Counted from the stretch's first letter, positions 16,678 through 25,789 are shown. The stretch is DNA of 64,000 nucleotides from Chloroflexi bacterium 54-19 (GCA_001898225.1 MKTJ01000044.1:1-64000), one strand, 5' to 3'. The notes: a model not told the origin generated them from the sequence alone. A program made the numbers and translations.

Positions 16678-17955
16678 ATGAGCTCATTCTCTATCTCAAA
16701 CCCCGCTTTTCAGCCGGGAGATAACCTCAGCCTGACCAACACCTTTCAGTGGCCGGATAAAACCTTCCGGCACGAATACCGCTTCAGCCAGGGAGAAATC
16801 GCGACCGGCCTCGAACCCTGGCTGGCGCTGGCGCTGCTCCCGGCGATGGTGGCCCGGATGGATATTCGCCTGGAAGAGCCCGTCTCGGCCCGGTTTATGG
16901 CCGGTATCGAAAAAGTGCAGGACGTTTTTTGTAGTTGGGACCCCGACAAGTACCACCGGGTCAATATCGAGGGCGCGACCTGCCTCCCACCGGCCCGGCC
17001 CACCGCGGGGCGGGCGACCGCCGGGTTCTTTTCGGGTGGGGTCGATTCTTTCTATACGTTGTTCAGGCATTACGCCGAAATCGACACCCTCGTCTATATG
17101 AAGAACCCCTTCATAAGCGAAGCGGACGAAAGCATTGTGTCCGGGCGGATACGGAAAATCGCCCGGCTGGTGGACAAAAATGTAATCGAGGTCTTGCCCC
17201 TGGTCCGCGAGTACACCGAGCCGCATCTTATCTGGTATTACGCGCACGGGGCGGTGATGGCGAGTTGCGCGCTCATGCTGGAGCCGCAGCTTGCCAAAGT
17301 CTACTTTGCCAGCACCCATTCCTACCGGGGCATGGCCCCCAACGGCACCCATCCCCTGCTGGACCGGCTATGGAGTACCGAAACAATTGAATTTGCTACC
17401 GATGGGAGCGAGGCGACCCGCATCCAGAAGCTGGAATATATCTCGCAATTCGAGGTAGCGCTCCGGCATTTGCAGGTGTGCGTCTGGGACTTGCCCGATA
17501 CCGAAAAGGTCAACTGCGGCGAATGTTATAAATGCCTCATGACCCAGGCCGCTCTCCGGGTGCTGGGCAAACTGGACCAATGCCCGGTCTTTGCCAAACC
17601 GCTCGACCTGGACGCCCTGGCCCGGCACCAGTTCGACTCTTTTTACAACCGTACCAACCTGCTCGAACTCCTGACCATCCTGGAAAAACGGGGCGACGAC
17701 CCGGCCCTGGCAAACGCCCTGGCAGCGGCCCTGGCAAACCAGGAGCCTTTACCGACCTTGAACCTGCTGGGCATCGAATCCCGGATAGCCGCCCTGCATT
17801 ACCAGGCGGACGATTTGCGCCGGGAACTGGCCGTCTACCAGACCGCCCTCCGCTACCAACTGGCCGACCGCGTGTATAACCTTTTAAGCCGGAATAAGGC
17901 GGTCCACCGGGCCGGGGAGTTACTGGCGCACAGGGTAGCGCGGTTTTTTAAATAA
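16678..17955 (+). CDS. QueC-like PP-loop protein, copy 2 (function unknown)
   Basis: A 425-residue tandem paralogue of the preceding gene, only 8 bp behind it, with matching leader bases (GGAAAATGAG) and near-collinear sequence. Here the PP-loop is a perfect FFSGGVDSFYTL, whereas copy 1 has SSGVDS. The zinc ligands are kept (VCVWDLPDTEKVNCGECYKC). Both copies end with YRTALRYQLADR-like text and a basic NKAVHRAGE-LAH tail, probably amphipathic. The pair suggests a heterodimer or a recent duplication with divergence in the first 100 residues and the C-terminal 90. Related alternatives are a nucleotide-sulfur or amide-forming enzyme. Confidence 0.7.
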   Translation: MSSFSISNPAFQPGDNLSLTNTFQWPDKTFRHEYRFSQGEIATGLEPWLALALLPAMVARMDIRLEEPVSARFMAGIEKVQDVFCSWDPDKYHRVNIEGATCLPPARPTAGRATAGFFSGGVDSFYTLFRHYAEIDTLVYMKNPFISEADESIVSGRIRKIARLVDKNVIEVLPLVREYTEPHLIWYYAHGAVMASCALMLEPQLAKVYFASTHSYRGMAPNGTHPLLDRLWSTETIEFATDGSEATRIQKLEYISQFEVALRHLQVCVWDLPDTEKVNCGECYKCLMTQAALRVLGKLDQCPVFAKPLDLDALARHQFDSFYNRTNLLELLTILEKRGDDPALANALAAALANQEPLPTLNLLGIESRIAALHYQADDLRRELAVYQTALRYQLADRVYNLLSRNKAVHRAGELLAHRVARFFK

Positions 17956-18600
17956 TTCCAGCGCCTTTGGCGTAGGGCACTAACAGAAGTAATGTCATTC
18001 CGTAACCCGCTTTTAGAAAGGTGACCTGCCAAAAACGAACGACGGGTTACGCACCCTAAAGGGCGTCTCGCGCCGTTGGCGAAACGTAAGGTCAAAGACC
18101 GTCCCAGGTCCAACGAGCCGAAGGTCGCAACCTGAGGTTGTCAGGTCGAAGCCTGATTCTGCCGGGGATACGGGATGGTTGGGGTCTGTACGGTACGCAA
18201 CGCGCTAGATTCCGTAAGCCGCCCCACAACTAGAGCAAATGGTCTTTCAACAGCGGCTTACGGAATGACAGGTTTGCGGGCTGTGCTAAACGCCAACGGT
18301 ACCCTTAAAGAGGTGCCCAATGTTCCGACAGTGGGCTTGCGCCTGTAGGTACCAACTCCGGTTTGTAAGCCGCCGCTCGGCATAGGAAAGCCCTCTTTTA
18401 TAAAGCGGCTTACGGAATGACAAGAAGCAAGGTTTTCTCGAATTAGTAGGATTGCTACCAGGGCAGTAACCGGGATAACTCTAAGGAAACCGCTAAACAG
18501 ACCTGTTATGAATCGGGTAAAATAAGGCTCTTTGACAATAAAAACCAATCAGCCTCTGCGCTGATTTAACCCTGGCAACACATAAAAATTAAGGATATAA
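17956..18600. repeat. Long gap with hairpin (MITE-like) elements
   Basis: No gene. It contains a perfect 13-bp inverted repeat TTCCGTAAGCCGC (18210-18222) / GCGGCTTACGGAA (18253-18265), and a second related element, GTAAGCCGC near 18366 with GCGGCTTAC near 18405. The GCGCCGTTGGCG palindrome is near 18070. AAGGA before 18601 serves the next gene. Confidence 0.7.
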
Positions 18601-19554
18601 ATGACTCCTGAGATTGAGGCCGTGGACCTGGCCGCACCTGCTCCCAAAGAAAAACCGCGTCTGACCGATTTTTGGGCGGTCATCCTGGTGGTCTTGACCG
18701 GCGTTAGCTACGGCTCCCAGGCTATCTTCGGCAAATGGGTCTATGCCAACGGTGGCAACGCCATCACGCTGCTCACCATTCGCTCGGTTATCGCCATGAT
18801 AGTGGTCTGGCTGATAATCGCCTTTCTCCGTCCCTCGCTGCGCCTGCCCGTCCGCAAGGTGGTCGAGCTGAGCTTCCTGGGGGTGATATTTGTTTCAAGC
18901 TCGGTGACCTATTACGTCTCCCTGATGTACATCCAGGTCGGGACGGCCATCCTGATTGCCTATATCTTCCCGGCGCTGGTGGTCGTGGGCGCAGTCATCT
19001 TCTACAAAGAGAAATTTACCGGGCGCAAGGCTATCGCCCTGTTGCTGGCGATTGGCGGCTGTATCCTGACGGTCGACCCGGTCAAGACCCTCTCCGGCGG
19101 GGTCGATTTGAACATGTTCGGCGTGTTGATGGCTTTTATCTCGGCCTTTGTCACGTCGGGTTACATCCTATTGAGCGCCCGGCTCGGCAAAGGGGTGCCG
19201 GGGGTAGTCGCCTCCGCCTACAGTCTGCCCGCCATGGCCTCTTTTTATGTAATCTGGTGCGCGCTGGGTCAGGTCGGGCTCGATATGAGCGTGGTCGGCG
19301 GCGGGTTCGCCTTTGGCATGGACTGGGTCGGCTGGCTGTGCTGCGTCATAATCGGCCTTTTGACCAGCCTGGCCTGGACCTTCTACCTGATTGGTCTGCC
19401 CAGGGTCGGTCCGAGCCGGGCCTCTATCCTGGTCACGTCCGAACCGGCCACGGCGGTCTTTTTAGGCATTATCATCCTGGGGGAAGCGGCCAGCCCGGTC
19501 AAACTCGTCGGCGGCGCGTTCATCTTCTGGGCGGTCTTTTTGTTGCGTAAGTAG
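18601..19554 (+). CDS. DMT-superfamily transporter (EamA domains)
   Basis: A 317-residue protein with two EamA repeats and about ten membrane spans, from about residue 25 to the end. WAVILVVLTGVSYGSQAIFGKW and the later LTSLAWTFYLIGLPRVGPSRASIL with EPATAVFLGIIILGE are typical drug/metabolite transporter sequence. The first 20 residues are a soluble acidic tail. Substrate unknown; the location inside the amino-sugar island hints at a metabolite of that pathway. Confidence 0.88.
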   Translation: MTPEIEAVDLAAPAPKEKPRLTDFWAVILVVLTGVSYGSQAIFGKWVYANGGNAITLLTIRSVIAMIVVWLIIAFLRPSLRLPVRKVVELSFLGVIFVSSSVTYYVSLMYIQVGTAILIAYIFPALVVVGAVIFYKEKFTGRKAIALLLAIGGCILTVDPVKTLSGGVDLNMFGVLMAFISAFVTSGYILLSARLGKGVPGVVASAYSLPAMASFYVIWCALGQVGLDMSVVGGGFAFGMDWVGWLCCVIIGLLTSLAWTFYLIGLPRVGPSRASILVTSEPATAVFLGIIILGEAASPVKLVGGAFIFWAVFLLRK

Positions 19555-19628
19555 AGGGCAGAGGGCAGAAGGCAGAAGCCAGTAGGCAGAGGGCAGAAGG
19601 CAGAAGCCAGTAGACAGAGGGCAGAAAG
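19553..19628. repeat. Heptamer repeat array
   Basis: A run of CAGAAGG, CAGAGGG and CAGTAGG-like 7-base units begins at the transporter stop codon. The same class of array occurs in many other gaps. Confidence 0.85.
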
Positions 19629-19751
19629 AAGTTTTTAGTAATCAGGGATTATTATAAACGCTCAGGTTATTTGGTCCGTCTGAAAAGAACAGGTGAAGAA
19701 GCGTCGAGGCATTTCGATATTTTTATAAAGTAAAAAGGGAAGCAGCAGGGA

Positions 19752-20669
19752 ATGGCACAGATTTTTGTAGGAGTTGACGGGGGCGGCAGCAAGACCAGCG
19801 CCGTGGTGGTGGACGAGCAGGGCCGGGAGATAGGCCGGGGGGTGGCCGGGGCCTCCAATTACCAGGGCATTGGCCTGGAACTGGCGGTAAACCACGTCCG
19901 GTTCGCCATCCAATCGGCCCTGACTTCCGCCAACTATTACGACCTGCCCGACCATATTCTAATCGGGGTGGCCGGGGTGGACCGGCCCCAGGACCAGGTC
20001 TCCTGGCAGCAGGCGTTAGCCCAGGGGCCTCAACTCGCCCACAATGTCGAGGTGGTCGGCGACTTCGAGCTAATTCTCTACGGTCTGCCCGACCATACCG
20101 GCCTGGGCCTCATCTGCGGCACCGGCTCTATCGCCTTCGGGCGGGACGGGCGCGGCAAAAAGACCCGCTCCGGCGGCTGGGGCCATTTCTTTGGCGACGA
20201 GGGAAGCGGCGTCTGGTTTGGCCGGGAAGCCTTGATGGCCTCGGTCAAGGCGTCGGACGGGCGTGGACCTCGCACCCTCCTGCTCGATTTAATCATGAAA
20301 GAGTGGAACCTGACCACCCCGGCCAATTTTATCGGCGAGGTCTACGGCAGCGGCGACCACGGCATCGACAATACCAAAATCGCCCGGCTCTCCCGGCTGG
20401 TCTTCCAGGCGGCGGAAAGTGGCGACGATGTGGCCCGGCTCCTGATTCGCAACGCTATCAACGAACTGGCCCTGGCGATAAAAGCCTGTGACAAAAACCT
20501 CTTTTTCGATAGACCGCCCGGCCTCGCCATCACCGGCGGCCTGATTTTGCACTCGCCCGGCTTCCTGGACGGCCTGATAAAACGGCTGCGCGGCATGATG
20601 AGTGTCGGTGAGGTGGTAAGGGTGGAAGACCCGGCCCTGACCGGGGCCCAGGCGATAGCGGGGAGGTAG
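19752..20669 (+). CDS. BadF/BadG-type amino-sugar kinase (GlcNAc or MurNAc kinase-like)
   Basis: A 305-residue ASKHA-fold kinase of the BadF/BadG/BcrA/BcrD family. GVDGGGSKTSAVVVDEQG at 7-24 is the phosphate-1 motif, LGLICGTGSIAFGRDG near 118-133 is phosphate-2, and GGWGHFFGDEGSG near 138-150 is a family signature. Members include human-type NAGK and the bacterial MurK kinase for MurNAc and GlcNAc. With MurQ, NamZ and NagZ alongside, phosphorylation of freed GlcNAc and/or MurNAc is the likely role. Which sugar it prefers cannot be read from sequence. Confidence 0.82.
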   Translation: MAQIFVGVDGGGSKTSAVVVDEQGREIGRGVAGASNYQGIGLELAVNHVRFAIQSALTSANYYDLPDHILIGVAGVDRPQDQVSWQQALAQGPQLAHNVEVVGDFELILYGLPDHTGLGLICGTGSIAFGRDGRGKKTRSGGWGHFFGDEGSGVWFGREALMASVKASDGRGPRTLLLDLIMKEWNLTTPANFIGEVYGSGDHGIDNTKIARLSRLVFQAAESGDDVARLLIRNAINELALAIKACDKNLFFDRPPGLAITGGLILHSPGFLDGLIKRLRGMMSVGEVVRVEDPALTGAQAIAGR

Positions 20670-20832
20670 GCAGAAGGCAGAGGGCAGAGGTCAGAAGGCA
20701 GAGGGCAGAGGGCAGAAGACAGTAGTCAGAGGGTAGAGGGCAAAAGACAGTAGACAAAGGGTAGAAGCCAGAGGGCAGAGAATGTAAAACCTGATTACTG
20801 CCTACCGACTACTGACCTCTGTCTACTTCCTA
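20668..20832. repeat. Heptamer arrays in both orientations
   Basis: Direct-orientation CAGAAGG/CAGAGGG units run from 20668 to about 20780, followed by the opposite orientation (CTGCCTACC, CTGACCTCTG) from about 20797 to 20832. The pair forms a loose inverted repeat upstream of the four-helix-bundle gene. Confidence 0.85.
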
Positions 20833-20847
20833 CTAAAAAGGAATATG

Positions 20848-21222
20848 ATGGGCGCACGGAACTATAAGGACTTATTGGCCTGGCAAAAAAGCATGGATTT
20901 AGTGGAAGCTTGTTACAAACTAACCATGAATTTCCCTGCTACCGAAAGATATGGCTTGACCGATCAACTCAGGCGGGCGGCAGTCTCAATTCCGGCTAAT
21001 ATAGCAGAAGGCCAGGGTCGTCATTATGAAGCGGAGTTTGTAAGGTTTCTGTATATAGCTTCTGGCTCTCTGGCTGAATTGGAAACACATATTTATATTG
21101 CACAGCGGTTAGGTTATCTGGGGTTGTTGGAAACTGATCAATTGCTCGAAAATGCTGCCGAAATTGGCCGTATGTTAAACGGCCTGATTTCTTCTCAAAA
21201 GAAAAAATTAGCGGGGCAGTAG
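20848..21222 (+). CDS. Four-helix-bundle protein (23S rRNA intervening-sequence family)
   Basis: A 124-residue protein starting YKDLLAWQKSMDLVEACYKL and containing LTDQLRRAAVSIPANIAEGQGR, the signature of the small four-helix-bundle proteins first found in 23S rRNA intervening sequences. Function is unknown; many genomes keep them outside rRNA. ATG 20848 has AAAAGGA at better spacing than ATG 20845. The gene is visibly richer in A/T than its neighbours and is flanked on both sides by heptamer arrays, which suggests it came in separately from the sugar genes. Confidence 0.85.
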   Translation: MGARNYKDLLAWQKSMDLVEACYKLTMNFPATERYGLTDQLRRAAVSIPANIAEGQGRHYEAEFVRFLYIASGSLAELETHIYIAQRLGYLGLLETDQLLENAAEIGRMLNGLISSQKKKLAGQ

Positions 21223-21385
21223 GTAGAGGGCAGAAGCCAGTAGGCAGAGGGCAGAAGTTAGTAATTGGAAAGCAGGTGTTGGTAGGTGGAAGGTAGAGAG
21301 CAGTAATTGCGGGCAACTGACTACTGTCCTTTGCCCCTTGGGTCCTGAATTCTGACTACTGCCCTCTGCCCTCTGACTACTTGAA
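21221..21385. repeat. Heptamer arrays flanking the four-helix-bundle gene downstream
   Basis: CAGAAGC/CAGAGGG units from 21221 to about 21300, then the complementary orientation (CTGCCCTCTG, CTGACTACTG) from about 21325 to 21382. With the upstream array the gene lies inside a repeat frame. Confidence 0.8.
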
Positions 21386-21396
21386 AGGAACTCACT

Positions 21397-22932
21397 TTGA
21401 ACCAAAAGGATAAAGCCGGACAGCGCCTGATGCTGGCCCTTGACGGTCCGGAACTGGACGACGCGACCGCCCGTTTCCTGGTCGAAATGCGGGTGGGTGG
21501 GATTTGCCTGTTCGGACGCAACATCACCTCGGCGGAACAGGTCACCCAACTGACCCGCGACTTGCAGGATTTAGCCGCCCGGCACGGCCTGCCGCCCCTG
21601 CTCATCAGCATTGACGAGGAAGGCGGGCGGGTCAGCCGCATGCCCGCCGACGGCCAGGACTGGATTACCCCCAGCCAGATGGCCCAGGCCGCCGCCGGAG
21701 ACGACGCTATCGGTGTGGCGGCGGGGATAGTCGCCCGGCGCTTGCGCAAACTCGGCATCAACATGGACTTTACCCCGGTGGCCGACCTCAACAACAACCC
21801 GGCCAACCCGGCTATTGGCACCCGCTCCTTTGGCACCGACCCTGAAACGGTCGCCCGGCGGGTCGCAATCGCTGTCCGGGCCTACCTGGCCGAAAATATC
21901 GCGCCCTGTGTCAAGCATTTTCCCGGTCACGGCGATACGGCGGTAGACAGCCATCTCGGTCTGCCGGTGGTCTACCACAACCGCGCCCACCTCGACCGGT
22001 TCGAGCTCGCCCCCTTCCGGGCCGCTTTCGCCGCCGGGGTCCCGGCCCTGATGAGCGCCCACATTCTCTACCCGCAACTCGAACCGTCCAACCTCCCGGC
22101 GACACTCAGCCCCCTGTTCCTGACCCGGCTCTTGCGCGAGGAACTCGGCTATACCGGGATTGTCTTTAGCGACGCCCTGAACATGGATGCCATCGCGCAG
22201 TACTATCCCCGGCCCGATGCCACCGTGATGACTCTCAAGGCCGGGGCCGATATTGCCCTGCCGCTTGGCGATATGGCGACCCAGCAAGCCTGTTTAGAGC
22301 GCATTGTCGAGCGGGCGGACGAACTCGACCTCGATACTTCCCTGGCCCGAATCCTGGCCGTCAAGGAAAAATTCGCCCTGCCGCCCCTGCCCGCCGACCC
22401 CGACCGCGAGAGGGCGGACGCCCGGTTAGCCGCCGAGGTCGCCTGCCGGAGCGTGACGCTGGTGGGGAAAAATTCGCTCCTGCCCCTTTCGGGTGCGGAA
22501 GCCCGTCCGGTCGTGGTTGATTTCGAACTGCCGGTCGCTTCGTTTGTCGAAGAAGGCCGCCGGGCCGGGCCGCTCCTGGCCCAACTGCTGGGCGAACGCT
22601 GGCCCAACCTTCAATTTCTGACGACCTCGGCCCTCGTCCCCGAAAACGAGGCCGAACTTGTAGCGGCGGCCCGCGAGGCGAGCGTGCTGGTAGTGGTGGT
22701 GCGCAACGCCCAGCGCGTCCCGGCCCAGGCGGCTCTTTTGGAAAAGCTGCTGGCCGTCCAACCTCGCGCGGTGGTCGTTGCCGCCCGCGACCCCTACGAT
22801 TTGAGCCTGGCCCCGGCGGCCCCGGTCCGGTTAGCCCTCTACGGCGACCCTCCGGTCAGCGTCCGGGCCCTGGTGAAGGCCCTCTTTGGTGAGATTACTA
22901 TCACCGGCCAGTTGCCGGTAAAAGTGAATTAA
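21397..22932 (+). CDS. nagZ: Beta-N-acetylhexosaminidase, GH3 (NagZ-like), no signal peptide
   Basis: A 511-residue GH3 enzyme that removes GlcNAc from muropeptide or chitin fragments. LISIDEEGGRVSRM near 69-82, CVKHFPGHGDTAVDSH at 171-186 (catalytic His/Asp dyad of NagZ) and GIVFSDALNMDAI with nucleophile Asp at about 259 identify it. The C-terminal 160 residues form a second domain, as in the longer two-domain NagZ of Gram-positive bacteria. TTG is the start, 7 bases behind AAAGGA; there is no export signal, so it should act inside the cell. The GNAT gene follows after 15 bp. Confidence 0.92.
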   Translation: MNQKDKAGQRLMLALDGPELDDATARFLVEMRVGGICLFGRNITSAEQVTQLTRDLQDLAARHGLPPLLISIDEEGGRVSRMPADGQDWITPSQMAQAAAGDDAIGVAAGIVARRLRKLGINMDFTPVADLNNNPANPAIGTRSFGTDPETVARRVAIAVRAYLAENIAPCVKHFPGHGDTAVDSHLGLPVVYHNRAHLDRFELAPFRAAFAAGVPALMSAHILYPQLEPSNLPATLSPLFLTRLLREELGYTGIVFSDALNMDAIAQYYPRPDATVMTLKAGADIALPLGDMATQQACLERIVERADELDLDTSLARILAVKEKFALPPLPADPDRERADARLAAEVACRSVTLVGKNSLLPLSGAEARPVVVDFELPVASFVEEGRRAGPLLAQLLGERWPNLQFLTTSALVPENEAELVAAAREASVLVVVVRNAQRVPAQAALLEKLLAVQPRAVVVAARDPYDLSLAPAAPVRLALYGDPPVSVRALVKALFGEITITGQLPVKVN

Positions 22933-22947
22933 GTCAGGAGTAAGTTT

Positions 22948-23940
22948 ATGGATTTTGAAATTGACCATGCCGCGCCGGGCGCGCCTCTGCCCGACCTGGA
23001 AATTCTCGAACTCTGGAACGCTTCGTTTGGTCCCGAATTTCAACTGAGCGAGGCTCTCTGGCTGCAAAATACCACTCTCGACCCCAGTTTCAACCCGGCG
23101 GATATTATCCTGGCCCGTGACGAAACGGGGAAACTGGCCGGGTTCGCCCAGGCCAAGGTCTTCCGGGATACCGCCAGCTATTCCGGCGACGACTTGCCCA
23201 AAATCGTCCGGCGCGGTCATATCGCGGCTATCGCGGTCCTGCCCGAATACCGCCGCCAGGGTCTCGGTCAGACCCTGCTTACCGAGACCGAAGCCTACCT
23301 GGTCGAGAACGGCGCGAACTATTTTTACGCCGGGGAGAATTTCCGGCATTACTTTCCGGGCGTCCCGAAGCACAGCGCCGAGGCCCTCGCCTTTTTCCAG
23401 GCCAACGGCTACAGCCTGGGCGTGGTCGAGGTGGACCTGGATGGCCCGCTCGACCCGGAGGTCTACGAACCGATTATTGACAGCGCCCGGCAGGTCACTT
23501 TCCGCCAGGGCCAACCGGGCGACGAAACGGCTCTTTATGAATTCCTCAAGCGGTCTTTCCCCGGTCGCTGGTTCTATGACACCCGCCTTTATCTCGAACA
23601 GGGCGGGCTGCTGGAAGACATCTCGCTGGTGTTCGACCACGCCGGGATTGTGCAGGGTTTCCTTGTAAGTTACCGCCCCGGTGGTAAAATAATCGGGCCG
23701 GGCCGCTTCTGGCTGACCGGGAACCGGGAGTGGGGTGGTATCGGGCCGCTCGGTCTTAGCCCGGAAATGCGCGGCCTGGGGGCCGGGCTGGGCGTGGTCG
23801 GAGCCGGGATGCGCCACCTGCACGAACACGGCCTCAAGTTTGCCCGGATTGACTGGACTACCCTGGTAGATTTCTATGGCAAGGCCGGGTTCAAACCCTC
23901 GCTGACCTACCAGCGCGCCAGTAAACCTGCTCTGTCTTAA
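22948..23940 (+). CDS. GNAT acetyltransferase, two tandem domains
   Basis: A 330-residue protein with two GNAT folds. The first has IAAIAVLPEYRRQGLGQTLL near 91-110, the acetyl-CoA loop R-x-x-G-x-G; the second has LSPEMRGLGAGLGVVGAGM near 268-286. Between them is a linker near 170-180. It is co-transcribed with nagZ. A plausible job is acetylation of glucosamine or an amino-sugar antibiotic, but no substrate can be read directly. Confidence 0.82.
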   Translation: MDFEIDHAAPGAPLPDLEILELWNASFGPEFQLSEALWLQNTTLDPSFNPADIILARDETGKLAGFAQAKVFRDTASYSGDDLPKIVRRGHIAAIAVLPEYRRQGLGQTLLTETEAYLVENGANYFYAGENFRHYFPGVPKHSAEALAFFQANGYSLGVVEVDLDGPLDPEVYEPIIDSARQVTFRQGQPGDETALYEFLKRSFPGRWFYDTRLYLEQGGLLEDISLVFDHAGIVQGFLVSYRPGGKIIGPGRFWLTGNREWGGIGPLGLSPEMRGLGAGLGVVGAGMRHLHEHGLKFARIDWTTLVDFYGKAGFKPSLTYQRASKPALS

Positions 23941-24161
23941 GAGTAGTCAGAAGTCAGAGGGCAGAGGGCAGAAGTTTTGGCACATTCAGGGGGCATCTCA
24001 GCGCCGATGGCGTAACGTCAGGCCAAACACTTGTCATTCCGAGCGCAGCGAGGAATCTAGCCCGTAGGGTTTCCGTTGGACCATAGCACGGTCGAAAGTG
24101 CCGGGCACCTGCCTTCTGACTACTAAATACTGCCCTCTGACTACTAGAAAGTGAAATTAAC
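23941..24161. repeat. Composite repeat: heptamers around a hairpin element
   Basis: Direct heptamers at 23941-23976, then a dispersed hairpin element near 24029-24052 (GTCATTCCGAGC-GCA-GCGAGGAAT), then reversed heptamers near 24112-24148. The order array, hairpin, reversed array recurs in other gaps. Confidence 0.7.
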
Positions 24162-25313
24162 ATGTCTGCACCGGAACTGGTTTTAAGCGGTAATATCTGG
24201 CACGAGGACGGGTTCAGGCCGGGCCGGGTGACGGTCCGGGAGGGCCGGATTAGCGGGGTATCTTATGGCGACTCGGCGGGTCCGGTCGATTTCGACTTCG
24301 GCGCGGCCTACATCACGCCCGGCCTGATTGACATGCAGCTCAACGGCGGGTTCGGCCTCGATTTCACCGTCCAGCCCGAAACCGTCGATACCGTGGCCGC
24401 CGCCCTGCCGCGCTGGGGCGTGACCGCCTTCCTGCCCACCTTTATCACCGCCCCTATCGAGACCTATCACCACGCGCTCGGCTTCCTGCGCGACCGCCAA
24501 CCGGGCCAACCGGGGGCGCTGGTCCTGGGGGCGCACGTGGAAGGCCCCTATCTCAACGAGGCTTACCGGGGCGCGCACGACCCCCAGTATATCCGCGAAC
24601 CGTCGCTGCCCGAACTGCATCACCTCCTGGCGTACGGCACGCTCAAATTCCTGACCCTGGCCCCCGAAGAACCGGGCAGCCTCGAACTCATTCACTCCGC
24701 CACCGAGAACAAGGTGCTGGTAGCGACCGGGCATAGCGGCGCGACCTACGAGCAGGGCCAGGCCGCTTTCGAGGCCGGGGCCGTTTGCGCGACCCACCTT
24801 TTTAACGCCATGCCGCCCCTCCATCACCGCAAACCGGGGCTGGTCGGGGCCGTCCTCGATAACCCCAACACTACCGCCAACCTGATTGTGGACGGTATCC
24901 ACCTCCACCCCGCCATTGTCCGGTTGATTTATCGGCTCAAGGGCTGGCAGCGGGTGGTCCTGGTCACCGACGCCATGGCCGGGCTGGGCATGCCGCCGGG
25001 CCGGTACGACCTGGCCGGACAGGCCGTTATCGTGGACGAAAAGTCAGCCCGGCTGGCCGATTCCGACACCCTGGCCGGGTCTATCCTGACCCTGAACGAC
25101 GCTCTCAAAAACATGGTCGAGTTTACGGGCTGCCCACCGCACGAAGCGGTCAGCATGGCGACCCTCAACCCGGCCCGCCTGCTCGGCCTGGCCGACCGCA
25201 AGGGCCGCCTGGAAACCGGGTTCGACGCCGACATCGCGGTCTTTGGTGATGGCGACAATTTCGAGCCGCTCCTGACCATCATCGGTGGCGAGGTGGTCTT
25301 TCAGAAGAATTAG
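24162..25313 (+). CDS. nagA: N-acetylglucosamine-6-phosphate deacetylase
   Basis: NagA removes acetate from GlcNAc-6-P, the product of MurQ and of GlcNAc kinase, giving GlcN-6-P. The 383 residues form an amidohydrolase barrel: YITPGLIDMQLNGGFGLDFT near 48-67 (as in E. coli NagA, the usual HxH is replaced by QLN), LGAHVEGPYLNEAYRGAH with the metal Glu, ATGHSGATYEQ, ATHLFNAMPPLHHRKPG and VLVTDAMAGLGMPPG with the catalytic Asp. No glucosamine-6-P deaminase gene is in the window, so the island lacks the last step. Confidence 0.95.
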   Translation: MSAPELVLSGNIWHEDGFRPGRVTVREGRISGVSYGDSAGPVDFDFGAAYITPGLIDMQLNGGFGLDFTVQPETVDTVAAALPRWGVTAFLPTFITAPIETYHHALGFLRDRQPGQPGALVLGAHVEGPYLNEAYRGAHDPQYIREPSLPELHHLLAYGTLKFLTLAPEEPGSLELIHSATENKVLVATGHSGATYEQGQAAFEAGAVCATHLFNAMPPLHHRKPGLVGAVLDNPNTTANLIVDGIHLHPAIVRLIYRLKGWQRVVLVTDAMAGLGMPPGRYDLAGQAVIVDEKSARLADSDTLAGSILTLNDALKNMVEFTGCPPHEAVSMATLNPARLLGLADRKGRLETGFDADIAVFGDGDNFEPLLTIIGGEVVFQKN

Positions 25314-25789
25314 CAATTTAACAATTTTTAAGGCTTGTTAACTTATTCTTTTAGCTTCCAGGGCTATACTTGAAGGCGGTTTTCGCTAAATTGCTTGTCA
25401 TTCTGAGGCCGCAGCCGAAGAATCTAGCCCGAAGGATTCCCTGGGGCAGCGCCGTTGGCGAGACGTCAGGCCAAACACCTGTCATTCCGACCGAAGTGGA
25501 GGCATCTCAGCGCCGTTGGCGAAACGTCAGGTCAGTAACTTAGAATTTTGAGGCTCACATTTGCCAGGGAACTACGATTCTAAGCACGAACGACCGTAAC
25601 ATGGTCCAACGGACCGGCCCACAGAGAACCCTATGGCTAGATTCCGCCAATGCGACACACCAGTGTGATTGCGACTGTGCGCCCGGTGGGTGTGACAAAA
25701 GGTCCGGTCAGAATGACAGGTAGCCCCCGGTCAGGCGAAAGGCCAAATATAAAAAGAAAAAAATTGGGTTGTAAAACAGAGGAGCTTTT
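25314..25789. repeat. Repeat-filled gap before the GH1 gene
   Basis: No gene. Copies of the GTCATTC-type hairpin lie near 25396 and 25483, two GCGCCGTTGGCG palindromes near 25450 and 25510, GGTCCAACGGACC near 25602, and a copy of the GCGACACACC palindrome at 25652-25675. AGAGGAGC near 25777 is the ribosome-binding site of the next gene. Confidence 0.65.

Noticed and set aside
15407..16687. A 426-codon minus-strand frame opposite the QueC-like gene
   Set aside because: Same length as the sense gene by codon-phase effect; no motifs.
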